Source of the DNA: Ohtaekwangia sp035628875
Lineage (GTDB): Bacteria > Bacteroidota > Bacteroidia > Cytophagales > Cyclobacteriaceae
Assembly: GCA_035628875.1 (NCBI GenBank)
Contig: DASPIZ010000162.1
Span: 1-64,000 of the forward strand
Direction: 5' to 3'
Length of the DNA stretch: 64,000 nt
Made by a program: the position numbers and the translations under genes. This document shows positions 52,704-60,600 of the stretch, piece by piece (the first letter of the stretch is position 1; every line of letters starts with the position of its first letter). The notes beneath the pieces are model-generated. The model was not told where the DNA came from, did not search any database, and worked only from the letters and a program-made list of their open reading frames with translations.

Positions 52704-53786
52704 ATGAAGCTTCAGGCATCGTATTTCAAAAAGACATTCACTTTTGGTTTTAAAGCACGGACTTCACGCGGGCTAATGCGTGATAAAACGTCGTGGTTCA
52801 TTCGCGTGTGGGATAAAGAAAATCCAGCAATTGCTGGAATTGGCGAATGCGGTCCCCTGCCAGGGTTAAGCCCTGAAGCGGGACCGGATTTTGAAGGCAT
52901 TATCGAAAACGTAGTGAAAAGAATTAATGATTTCGATCGGATCGTTGAAGGCGAGGAGGCGTTTTATTTTCTTCTTCGTGAGGTTCTTTCCGGAGATTTT
53001 TCTTCCTTAAAATTTGCACTAGAAACAGCATGGCTTGATCTTAGGAACGGCGGTGTTAAACGCATCTACCACAATGGGTTTATGGAAGGACAACCCATCC
53101 CCATCAACGGCCTTGTCTGGATGGGTGATCTCGATTTTATGATGAGTCAGATCAACGAGAAAGTGGCCTTGGGTTTTCGTTGTATAAAATTGAAAGTGGG
53201 CGGATTGGATTTCGATCGCGAATGTGATATTCTCCGCTATATCCGTCAAAAATATTTTCGCGAAGATATCGTGATTCGTCTCGATGCCAATGGCGCCTTT
53301 AAGACCGATGATGTGTTGTACAAATTAAATCAGCTTTCCCAGTATAATATACATTCTATAGAGCAGCCACTAAAGCCGGGGCTTTTTGAGACGGCTGAGT
53401 TGTGTCGTAAATCTCCTATACCTTTAGCGTTTGATGAAGAGCTTATCGGTATAACAAAATACGAAGACAAAGTACGTTTGTTAACGACCTTAAAGCCGCA
53501 GTTCATCATTCTGAAACCCACGCTACACGGTGGTTTAAAAGAATGTAGTGAGTGGATAAGTATCGCAGAAAATCTTAAGATCGGATGGTGGATCACCTCG
53601 GCACTTGAATCCAATGTGGGGTTGAATGCAATCTGCCAGTTTACAGCCAATTACCCGGTTACATTGCCACAAGGCCTTGGTACAGGCATGATCTATGAGA
53701 ACAACCTGAGCGCTCCATTGCGAGTCGAGAAGGGTACTATCCGTTATGATCCCGCTGGTGTATGGTACGATAGCGACGCCGAATAA
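52704..53786 (+). CDS. menC: o-succinylbenzoate synthase (enolase superfamily)
   Basis: A 360-residue enolase-superfamily enzyme, most likely converting SHCHC to o-succinylbenzoate in menaquinone synthesis. The N-terminal capping domain has IGECGPLPGLS, typical of OSBS. The barrel shows the acid/base Lys in IKLKVGG, metal ligands in RLDANGAF (Asp), HSIEQP (Glu) and AFDEEL (Asp), and the second Lys in FIILKPTLHGG. A dipeptide epimerase or another family member is the alternative, but the GECGPLPGL segment and overall length favour OSBS. It is divergent from queA and stands alone; other men genes are not in the window. Confidence 0.88.
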   Translation: MKLQASYFKKTFTFGFKARTSRGLMRDKTSWFIRVWDKENPAIAGIGECGPLPGLSPEAGPDFEGIIENVVKRINDFDRIVEGEEAFYFLLREVLSGDFSSLKFALETAWLDLRNGGVKRIYHNGFMEGQPIPINGLVWMGDLDFMMSQINEKVALGFRCIKLKVGGLDFDRECDILRYIRQKYFREDIVIRLDANGAFKTDDVLYKLNQLSQYNIHSIEQPLKPGLFETAELCRKSPIPLAFDEELIGITKYEDKVRLLTTLKPQFIILKPTLHGGLKECSEWISIAENLKIGWWITSALESNVGLNAICQFTANYPVTLPQGLGTGMIYENNLSAPLRVEKGTIRYDPAGVWYDSDAE

Positions 53787-53795
53787 TTTAAAAAA

Positions 53796-54587
53796 TTATT
53801 GAAGTTCCCTGAGCACTTCTTCCAGGTCTTTCTTCAGAGTTGTTTCACGAAGTGAATTGCGAATACCTTCAATCATGAAGTTCGGTACTTTCTCTCCCCG
53901 GCTTATCTTGTTTTTGATCTCTTTGATCATTTCAAGGGCATCGGTTTTATCACTGAAGTCCGCGTGGGCTTTTACATTGTTTTCTAATGCATCCCAAAGC
54001 GATATTATTTCAGGTTCAGCCTGGGTTACCGGAATCTCTTTCTCAACCTTTACCGGTTGTCGCTGACTGGATTTACGATCCATGCATGCATTAAATTGCG
54101 TTATAATTTCAGGTAAGTCGCGTTTAGACAATTCATTGTTCTCGATTTTTTCAACCACCAATGCACATTCGTCGAGAAATTTTTTCATGGTCTTCTTGAA
54201 ACCCAGATTAGGAACTTCAGTTCCTGTACCGTCTCTTTTCGTAAGGAAAAGTCCATCATAACTCATCTGATTCTCTAACTGGTAAGCATACAACGAAAGA
54301 TACCCGGGCTGAAGAAGTTTCATAAACGTATATCCATTCGGCCCTTTCACCGGATAATAGGTTTCATCTTCTGATGAAAAATTTTTAAGCTCGAAGAGTG
54401 ATATGTATGTCTTTTTTTTATCCTTAGCTACCTGTATTTTCTTATCAGGTCCGTGCGTAAGAATTTTGATTTCACCGCGAATGGTATCGCCTTTGGTTGT
54501 AACAGCGTAGTCCTGGGCCTGAACACATTGATAAGCAAGCATGGCCAGCAGGAAAAGCAGGATGTGAATGATGGTAAAGCTTTTCAT
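53796..54587 (-). CDS. Secreted protein of unknown function
   Basis: A 263-residue protein with a signal peptide ending CVQAQ. The mature N-terminus has the pattern DYAVTTKGDTIRGEIKI followed by VAKDKKKTYISLFELKNF and YYPVKG, a beta-rich layout seen in many uncharacterised Bacteroidota exported proteins. The C-terminal half is helical and charged (KKFLDECALVVEKIENNELS, ALEMIKEIKNKIS), perhaps a coiled coil. Two Cys near residues 140 and 168 could form a disulfide. A perfect 18-bp AT-rich palindrome lies 6 bp upstream of the start codon. Function unknown. Confidence 0.75.
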   Translation of the reverse strand: MKSFTIIHILLFLLAMLAYQCVQAQDYAVTTKGDTIRGEIKILTHGPDKKIQVAKDKKKTYISLFELKNFSSEDETYYPVKGPNGYTFMKLLQPGYLSLYAYQLENQMSYDGLFLTKRDGTGTEVPNLGFKKTMKKFLDECALVVEKIENNELSKRDLPEIITQFNACMDRKSSQRQPVKVEKEIPVTQAEPEIISLWDALENNVKAHADFSDKTDALEMIKEIKNKISRGEKVPNFMIEGIRNSLRETTLKKDLEEVLRELQ

Positions 54588-54593
54588 AAAATT

Positions 54594-54611
54594 TTCTTAA
54601 TTTATTAAGAA
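54594..54611. promoter_or_regulatory. Perfect palindrome upstream of the secreted-protein gene
   Basis: TTCTTAAT-TT-ATTAAGAA is a perfect 8-bp inverted repeat 6 bp before the ATG at 54587. It could be an operator; the Arc-type regulator gene lies only about 56 bp further on. Its AT richness makes chance possible. Confidence 0.35.
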
Positions 54612-54666
54612 TAAAATAAAATCTATAAAGATTCGGAAGAACTTTTAAGTTTGACGAAACCGACGT

Positions 54667-54834
54667 TTAATCCGGCTTGGATTTGTTTTTTAGCCGTCCA
54701 GCATCTTTCAAGGCCCTGCTGAGGATCCATTCGATTTGTCCATTCGTACTTCGGAATTCATCGGCGCCCCATTTTTCAAGGGCCTTCAGCATTTCAGGGT
54801 CGAGGCGTAATACGAAAGGTTTCTTCTGCGCCAT
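54667..54834 (-). CDS. Arc-type ribbon-helix-helix DNA-binding protein
   Basis: A 55-residue protein with the layout of an Arc/MetJ ribbon-helix-helix domain: an N-terminal beta strand (KKPFVLRLD), helix A (PEMLKALEKWGADEFRS) and helix B after the NGQ turn (NGQIEWILSRALKDAGR). Such proteins bind DNA as dimers through the strand. The ATG at 54834 is followed at once by the strand. It lies 142 bp downstream of the SPFH gene on the same strand, and closely similar small proteins are, from memory, often found beside SPFH genes. Its target is unknown: it could regulate the SPFH gene or the neighbouring secreted-protein gene. Confidence 0.85.
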   Translation of the reverse strand: MAQKKPFVLRLDPEMLKALEKWGADEFRSTNGQIEWILSRALKDAGRLKNKSKPD

Positions 54835-54976
54835 TTATATTTTCCTTTCAATTCGTATGCAATGATTCATCTTTACATGCACGATACTTTTGCTTGCAGA
54901 TAAAAATAACGGCTTAAACGTTACAAAAAAGTGGTGACCTCTTATCTCAAGCATGATGAATTGTAAGTGCGTATTG

Positions 54977-55852
54977 TTAATGGTTCAGTGTTCCGGCGTT
55001 AACGATAGGGCTAACATCCTTATCTGAGCATAAAACCACCATCAGGTTGCTCACCATGGCAGCCTTGCGTTCTTCATCGAGCTCAATAATCTGTTGTTTA
55101 GCCAGGTTGTCGATGGCCATCTGTACCATACTTACTGCACCTTCCACAATTTTGAAACGTGCCGACACTACGGCTGTAGCCTGTTGTCTTCGCAGCATTG
55201 CACTCGCAATTTCGGGTGCGTAAGCAAGATATCCAATTCTTGCTTCGATCACATGGATGCCGGCGATGTCAAGCCTGTTTTTCAGGTTTTCTTCAAGTGC
55301 GTGATTTACTTCGTCGTAGCCTGAGCGTAACGTGATTTCTGAATCCGTGTCAAAATTATCATAAGGATACATCCCGGCTAATCGGCGCACCGCTGCATCG
55401 CTTTGAATACGAACAAAATTTTCATAGTTATCGACTTCAAATGCGGCTTTGAATGTATCGCGTACCTGCCACACCAGGATAACACCAATCTGTATCGGAT
55501 TCCCGACTTTGTCGTTGACCTTGATCTTTTCACTATCGAAGTTTCGGGCACGCAAAGATATATTCTGTTTGCTGAAAAGCGGATTCGCCCAGAAGAAACC
55601 ATTTCGTTTTACGGTTCCTTCATATTCACCAAACAAGACCATCACTTTAGATGAGTTGGGATTTACAAGGAAGAATCCCGGCATAAGCATCACGGCTAAT
55701 CCCAATGGTAAAATAAAAACAGGATGTCGGGCCGCTGCTAAACCTGCAATGCCCAATACAAGGATGATAAAGATCATAAAGACCATCAGGTATCCTGAAA
55801 TGGGCGAAAATTCTTTTTCATGTGTCCGCTCTTTTGGTGCTATCGTTGCCAT
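54977..55852 (-). CDS. SPFH/Band-7 domain membrane protein
   Basis: A 291-residue stomatin/flotillin-like protein. Two hydrophobic helices near the N-terminus (YLMVFMIFIILVLGIAGLAA, VFILPLGLAVMLMPGFFLV) anchor it, followed by the SPFH domain (VNPNSSKVMVLFGEYEGTVK, GNPIQIGVILVWQVRDTFKA) and a helical region with IEARIGYLAYAPEIASAML, in which the A-P-E-I-A motif is typical. It probably oligomerises as a ring or microdomain scaffold in the inner membrane. No adjacent NfeD gene is seen. An Arc-type gene follows on the same strand. Confidence 0.92.
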   Translation of the reverse strand: MATIAPKERTHEKEFSPISGYLMVFMIFIILVLGIAGLAAARHPVFILPLGLAVMLMPGFFLVNPNSSKVMVLFGEYEGTVKRNGFFWANPLFSKQNISLRARNFDSEKIKVNDKVGNPIQIGVILVWQVRDTFKAAFEVDNYENFVRIQSDAAVRRLAGMYPYDNFDTDSEITLRSGYDEVNHALEENLKNRLDIAGIHVIEARIGYLAYAPEIASAMLRRQQATAVVSARFKIVEGAVSMVQMAIDNLAKQQIIELDEERKAAMVSNLMVVLCSDKDVSPIVNAGTLNH

Positions 55853-55938
55853 AATGTTTATTTAGGTGATATTAAAATGATATCAATGTAATATATACAC
55901 GCAAATCATATCAAACAAGTTTCACCTGAAGAAATATT

Positions 55939-55946
55939 TATTTTTG
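55939..55946 (+). promoter_or_regulatory. Predicted -7 promoter element of the bestrophin-like gene
   Basis: TATTTTTG matches TAnnTTTG about 82 bp upstream of the ATG at 56029. No -33 TTG is seen. TACATCTTTG closer to the gene (55986-55995) has too long an internal spacer. Confidence 0.4.
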
Positions 55947-56028
55947 CATCGGTAGCGTTCATGGTTATTCACAATAAAAATATTGTACATCTTTGCCTGA
56001 ATTATTTAATCGTGCACAAACTCATTCC

Positions 56029-56907
56029 ATGATAAAGTATAATCCCAAAACGTGGTTTAATCTTATTTTTCATTCTTATAGTAGACAGGTACTTCGCACC
56101 TTGTTACCTGCACTGGGGTTTATGGCCGCATTTACCGCCGTGGTGTGTTATGTTATCCTTGATTTTATGGATTTGAAACCCAGTGATTTCCATAGCACGA
56201 CAGTAGTGCATTCACTGCTTGGTATTGTGCTCGGTTTATTTCTGGTGTTCAGGACGAACACCGCCTATGATCGCTGGTGGGAAGGAAGGCGGTTGTGGGG
56301 AGCGCTGGTAAACAGCACCCGGAATTTTGCATTAAAACTAAACGCCTATATCAGCAAGGAAAACCATGATGATCGTGCCTGGTTTGCCTGTATGATTCCT
56401 AATTTTATTTATGCTACGAAGGAGCATCTTCGCAAGGGTGTGCAATTCGCGGAGCTCGAGGCGCCGGATGAAAGTTTTATTGAAGATCTCAAAAAAATAA
56501 AACACCGGCCGAATAAGATAGCAGCCATGATGTATGAACGTGTGAACCGACTCTACAGAGAAGGTGCGTTTACCGGCGACCATCTCATTAATCTTGATAA
56601 AGAGCTGAAAGATTTTATTGATTTTATGGGGTCTTGCGAACGCATTCGGAATACGCCCATTCCGTATTCGTACACGATGTACATTAAAAAATTTATCTTC
56701 ATTTACATCATTACGCTTCCTTTTGGTTTTATCTCTACGTTTGGTTATTTCACCATTGCCACGGTGATTTTGGTTTCTTTTGTTTTATTGAGCGTTGAGC
56801 TTATTGCAGAAGAAATTGAAGATCCTTTCGGTCGTGATATTAACGATCTTCCCACGGATGAACTGGCGGGAAGAATTCGCGAAAATGTGAAAGAGATTTT
56901 ATTATAA
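56029..56907 (+). CDS. Bestrophin-like (UPF0187/RFP-TM) anion channel
   Basis: A 292-residue inner-membrane protein of the bestrophin family, expected to be a pentameric ion channel. The start is ATG 56029 (MIKYNPKTWFNLIFHSYS); a TTG at 55993 is open upstream. Family features are HSLLGIVLGLFLVFRTNTAYDRWWEGRRLWGALVN spread over residues about 70-105 (note FRTNTAYDRWWEGR), PIPYSYTMYIKKFIFIYI and the C-terminal EEIEDPFGRDINDLPTDEL. Bacterial members conduct cations or anions; which applies here is unknown. Its stop abuts the gpsA stop on the other strand with no spacer. Confidence 0.92.
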   Translation: MIKYNPKTWFNLIFHSYSRQVLRTLLPALGFMAAFTAVVCYVILDFMDLKPSDFHSTTVVHSLLGIVLGLFLVFRTNTAYDRWWEGRRLWGALVNSTRNFALKLNAYISKENHDDRAWFACMIPNFIYATKEHLRKGVQFAELEAPDESFIEDLKKIKHRPNKIAAMMYERVNRLYREGAFTGDHLINLDKELKDFIDFMGSCERIRNTPIPYSYTMYIKKFIFIYIITLPFGFISTFGYFTIATVILVSFVLLSVELIAEEIEDPFGRDINDLPTDELAGRIRENVKEILL

Positions 56908-57966
56908 TCAGAGAAAATCGATATCCACGTTAAGCGGATATCGCATCAGATAACGCAACGCCTGCGGTACAGTAAGATCCTGAAAGAGCACTTGATACAG
57001 CGTGGTTGTTATGGGCGCCTTTACCTTGTAGTAGTCGGCGCATTTTTTGGCAATCCTAACCGTGTTAATACCTTCAGCAATTTCGTCGGTACTTGCCAGG
57101 ATGTCTTGTAAGGTTTCACCTTGTGCGAGGCGGTAACCTATTGTAAAATTCCGGCTAAGCGAACTATTACAGGTGGTAACCAGGTCACCTACTCCGGCAA
57201 CGCCGAGAAAAGCTGTTGTGTTTCCACCTAACGCCCTTCCCATATAAACCATTTCCACCATACCGCGACTCACCAGCAACCCCTTTGCATTTTCGCCATA
57301 ACCTAAACCACTTAATGCTCCGGCTGCAATTGCAATTACGTTTTTGAGTACACCGGCAAGTTCTACACCAACCATGTCGTTGTTACCATACACCTGGAAA
57401 TGATTATTGCGAAGAAGTTTTTTCCCGAGGTTGATTACTTCATTAAAATGACTGGCAATAACAGTGGCTCCAGGCTGGCCTGCCGCAAGTTCTTTACTAA
57501 GATTAGGCCCGGCGAGACAGCCCACACGAATGGCCACACTTTCCTCGCGGATCACCTCACTCATGGTTTTTACCTGGCTGCGATTTAACGCTGTTACAGT
57601 CTCGAGCGTTTCTCCTTCCGGTAATTGAATATCAAATCCTTTTGTACCGTGAATGAGTATGTGGTATGGATGAAGATACGGCGAGAGTTGTCGCATCATG
57701 CTCCTGAAATGCAACGAAGGAACGATGGGGAAAATAACATCGCAAGATTGGGCAACAAGTTGAAGGTCGTTGGTTGGGGTTACGCGTTCATTCATGACAT
57801 GGCCGCGATTTTCCCGGTGTTCGAGAATACGCCCAATGACTTTTGGATCACGTGCATAAAGTAATACCGGGCGATGTTGTGCGAGCAAATTGGCAACTAC
57901 ACTACCAAAGTTGCCTGCACCGATCACGCCAACCGGTTTATGATCAGACAAACTTTTCGAGGTCAT
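56908..57966 (-). CDS. gpsA: NAD(P)H-dependent glycerol-3-phosphate dehydrogenase
   Basis: A 352-residue enzyme that reduces dihydroxyacetone phosphate to sn-glycerol 3-phosphate for phospholipid synthesis. It has GVIGAGNFGSVVANLLA for the cofactor, HGTKGFD, AGPNLSKELAAGQPGATVIA and the catalytic Lys in VELAGVLKNVIAIAAGALSG. Its first 23 bp overlap the 3' end of the acyltransferase gene upstream, so the enzyme that makes glycerol 3-phosphate and the enzyme that probably uses it are translated together. Confidence 0.95.
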   Translation of the reverse strand: MTSKSLSDHKPVGVIGAGNFGSVVANLLAQHRPVLLYARDPKVIGRILEHRENRGHVMNERVTPTNDLQLVAQSCDVIFPIVPSLHFRSMMRQLSPYLHPYHILIHGTKGFDIQLPEGETLETVTALNRSQVKTMSEVIREESVAIRVGCLAGPNLSKELAAGQPGATVIASHFNEVINLGKKLLRNNHFQVYGNNDMVGVELAGVLKNVIAIAAGALSGLGYGENAKGLLVSRGMVEMVYMGRALGGNTTAFLGVAGVGDLVTTCNSSLSRNFTIGYRLAQGETLQDILASTDEIAEGINTVRIAKKCADYYKVKAPITTTLYQVLFQDLTVPQALRYLMRYPLNVDIDFL

Positions 57967-59638
57967 AGCCTACCAGTCGGTTATGGTAATAATATAATGT
58001 GTTAAAATCCTGTGTGATGACATTCCCTTCCTTGTTCAATAAAAGCGGACGTTTAAGATGGAAGATGCCCACGTTCTCCAAGCCATGCCGTATCACAAGG
58101 TCAATTTCTCCTTTCAGGTGCGTGGCATGATTCACTTTCTTCTCTTCTTTTAAGATATAAATCTGCTTGCGTACCCGCTTACACGCTTCGCGAAATTCTT
58201 CGTAGGGAATCACCTCATCTTCTTCCGGTAAACGCAACAATCCAAAGAGATCCAGCTTCGAATGTTTTTTCTGAAGCATTTCAAAAGCAACAAAAGCGAC
58301 AAGGTGGCTGGCGAAAACACGGTTAATCCGATGATACTCTGATACAATACGCTGGCTCAGCATTCTGGTATATTCGTCTTCACGCTGTTTGTCGATTGTG
58401 ATTCCACCCTGGCTGATAAAATAGTCACGCGGGTTAATGATTCTGCCATTCGCATCCAGGCTGTTACCTTCATCATCAACATAATTGCCCATTACATCGA
58501 GACCAGGACCAATTGAAACAGAGATATTGGATCCCTTTGTAAAGAACTTGAAAAGAAACTGTAGCAACTGCCAGCTACCGTATTTGTCCTGTTCAGGCAG
58601 GTAACGGTCCTGACCTTTCACCGATAAATAATCATCAATCAAATCCGGTGCCTCCAAAACAAAATGATAATTCAGCGTAACCGGAACGACAAATATTTTT
58701 CTTACCTCTTTGCCAGCCTCACTTTCCAGGTAGAGGTTGCGCTGTGCTTCAATGGTTGAGCTTAACAAACCGAGCTTAAGCTGTTTCTCCAGCAAACCTG
58801 CGCGTGAACGTGTTCCGCCCGGAAAAAATATGCTGTGTGCGCCTTTCTGAATAGCCAGTGTTGAATATAATTTGAGCGCCTCAAGGTAAGGCAGATTTTT
58901 TTTTCTGCGGTCTACCTTGTAGGCACCGAGGCTGTTCATGAAGTAAGCAAAGATCTTAATGTTGAAAAGATTAAGTCCTGCTCCGTAGATAAAAGCCGGT
59001 AAGCCCAGCGAATGAATTATCCATCCGATAAGAATCGAATCCAGATTGCTGAAGTGCGTGGGTACCATAATCACGGTTCCCAGTTTCGCGAGGTTGCGTA
59101 ACTGCTTAACTTTTCCAACAATATGGATCTTATCACGAAGTGTATAACGGTTACGAAAGAAAGCGCCGAACTTCTTAACACGTGCGCCATTCAGCAACCG
59201 GCCAAACCAAAACTTTACGATCTCACGTGTAAGCCTGTAAGATGAAGCTTTAAAATTTCCGGCAATCTCATTGGCATAACGCCATACAATGCGGTAGAGA
59301 ATATCATCTGCTTTGGCCTGCGTTTCTTCCTGACTTTTGCCGGCCAGGTCCACCAATTCCTCTTTCACGCCAGTCCAGAAACTTACTTCGTCAGCAGGGT
59401 CAACGCGCCACCGGTTTCGCTTCATGCGTTGCTGTTCCCGGTACACAGTGGTTTCGAGTTCGTCTGTTAATTGCTTGGTTGTTGGGCGCAGTTCTTTAAC
59501 ACGTGCAAAAGTTTTTTGTGCAACCTCCTCAATGAATTCCTTCCTGTTTTTACTGAGCTGGTAAACAGGCCAGTCGGGTATACCCTGCAGGATAGGCTTA
59601 TACTTTTTGTTCTTATTTTTCTTTTCTACGAAATCCAT
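57944..59638 (-). CDS. Glycerol-3-phosphate 1-O-acyltransferase (PlsB-like)
   Basis: A 564-residue membrane-associated acyltransferase. The catalytic HX4D motif is VPTHFSNLDSILIG, followed by GAYKVDRRKKNLPY (block II), FFPGGTRSRAGLL (block III) and VPVTLNYH (block IV), in PlsB order. It lacks long membrane helices and is shorter than E. coli PlsB (about 800). It should acylate position 1 of glycerol 3-phosphate; a 1-acylglycerol-phosphate acyltransferase is the alternative, but the long N- and C-terminal extensions and the 23-bp overlap with gpsA favour the first step. Confidence 0.85.
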   Translation of the reverse strand: MDFVEKKNKNKKYKPILQGIPDWPVYQLSKNRKEFIEEVAQKTFARVKELRPTTKQLTDELETTVYREQQRMKRNRWRVDPADEVSFWTGVKEELVDLAGKSQEETQAKADDILYRIVWRYANEIAGNFKASSYRLTREIVKFWFGRLLNGARVKKFGAFFRNRYTLRDKIHIVGKVKQLRNLAKLGTVIMVPTHFSNLDSILIGWIIHSLGLPAFIYGAGLNLFNIKIFAYFMNSLGAYKVDRRKKNLPYLEALKLYSTLAIQKGAHSIFFPGGTRSRAGLLEKQLKLGLLSSTIEAQRNLYLESEAGKEVRKIFVVPVTLNYHFVLEAPDLIDDYLSVKGQDRYLPEQDKYGSWQLLQFLFKFFTKGSNISVSIGPGLDVMGNYVDDEGNSLDANGRIINPRDYFISQGGITIDKQREDEYTRMLSQRIVSEYHRINRVFASHLVAFVAFEMLQKKHSKLDLFGLLRLPEEDEVIPYEEFREACKRVRKQIYILKEEKKVNHATHLKGEIDLVIRHGLENVGIFHLKRPLLLNKEGNVITQDFNTLYYYHNRLVGYDLEKFV

Positions 59639-59708
59639 CCGGGGTGCAAAATAATATAAATTCTCTCATTCATGGCTTTGTAGCAGCGATTCTGAAGAAG
59701 TATGCGCA

Positions 59709-59966
59709 CTATTCTGATGGACGATCATCCAGGCGAAGCAGCGCATCTTCGAGTGATTTAGCCATGTTTTGAAACCGGTTAAGACATTCCGCGATAAACG
59801 GTTCATCCAGCAAGGCGGGTAAATCAGCCTCACGCATGATGTCATACTCATTGATTTTGAAAGTTTGTTCCAATAGACCGTTTTCCAATTTGATCAGATA
59901 CCGGTTGTTCCACAAAAAGATCGTGATCTTACATTGTGGATGAGTAATTTCACCAACTACACGCAT
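59709..59966 (-). CDS. Small conserved-looking hypothetical protein
   Basis: An 85-residue protein. The first half is beta-rich (RVVGEITHPQCKITIFLWNNRYLIKLE spans three probable strands; key part ITIFLWNNRYLIKLENG), the second half helical (IAECLNRFQNMAKSLEDAL). No signal peptide. It resembles small uncharacterised Bacteroidota proteins in layout. It lies 70 bp upstream of the acyltransferase gene and may share its transcript. Function unknown. Confidence 0.7.
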   Translation of the reverse strand: MRVVGEITHPQCKITIFLWNNRYLIKLENGLLEQTFKINEYDIMREADLPALLDEPFIAECLNRFQNMAKSLEDALLRLDDRPSE

Positions 59967-60067
59967 ACCTTATTAGTCGTTAATGCGTAAAAATAGAGAA
60001 GAAGTTCGAGTCGGTGAAACAATTTGATATCACCAGTAAGAAGGCTTGAAAGGTTGACAGACTAAAA

Positions 60068-60250
60068 CTACCGGCCTGGTTTTTCTACTGGCCCGGTCAG
60101 TTTTTCTTTAACATCATGAAGTTCGCGCTCCAGGTTTTTATAGACAGAACTACTGTTGAGGTGATCGGATTTCATCTGACGGATAAGTTGCTGAAGTTCG
60201 AGCTCGCGTTGACGCAACGCTTGCTTCAATGCTTTAACATTCAGGTTCAT
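60068..60250 (-). CDS. Small coiled-coil protein
   Basis: A 60-residue, highly charged, helical protein (ALKQALRQRELELQQLIRQM, VYKNLERELHDVKEKL) with heptad-like spacing, ending in a Pro-rich tail. No known family recognised. A TATATTTG element lies upstream at 60297-60290. It is the first gene of a same-strand run leading to the acyltransferase and gpsA. The consistent amphipathic pattern makes it a credible gene despite its size. Confidence 0.6.
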   Translation of the reverse strand: MNLNVKALKQALRQRELELQQLIRQMKSDHLNSSSVYKNLERELHDVKEKLTGPVEKPGR

Positions 60251-60289
60251 GATAACGAATAGGTTCGGTTAGGTTCGGAATAATCGGCG

Positions 60290-60297
60290 CAAATATA
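60290..60297 (-). promoter_or_regulatory. Predicted -7 promoter element (minus strand)
   Basis: Read on the minus strand, TATATTTG matches TAnnTTTG, 39 bp before the ATG of the coiled-coil protein. No TTG at the -33 distance. A direct repeat AGGTTCGGTTAGGTTCGG (60261-60278) lies in the resulting leader. Confidence 0.4.
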
Positions 60298-60600
60298 GTA
60301 ATTGACCCGTAACAGGAGCCGAGCCATGGTTTTTTATCCCTGAAACTGAAGGAATATAGAATTTTATCGTGGTCCTTTCAACCATAGGCTTGTACAGAGT
60401 GTCCATGATAAAAGCGGATTTTTGTCCATGGAAACACCTGCTGGGTTAAAAAATGATCACTTCATCCCTTTTTAGTAAATTTTTTCATGCTTTATAAATA
60501 ATTTACGCTGGCTTACCGTTTTATTTAAACGTAATTTTCAGCATCCAGGAACAAGATTTTATATCTTACATATCATTAGAATTAATTAAACTGCTTCAAG
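60298..60600. other. Divergent intergenic region with no gene seen
   Basis: About 300 AT-rich bp before the GTG of the T9SS type B cargo protein. TGTCCATG occurs twice (near 60401 and 60423) as a short direct repeat. I find no coding frame, RNA gene or clear promoter consensus. Confidence 0.45.
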
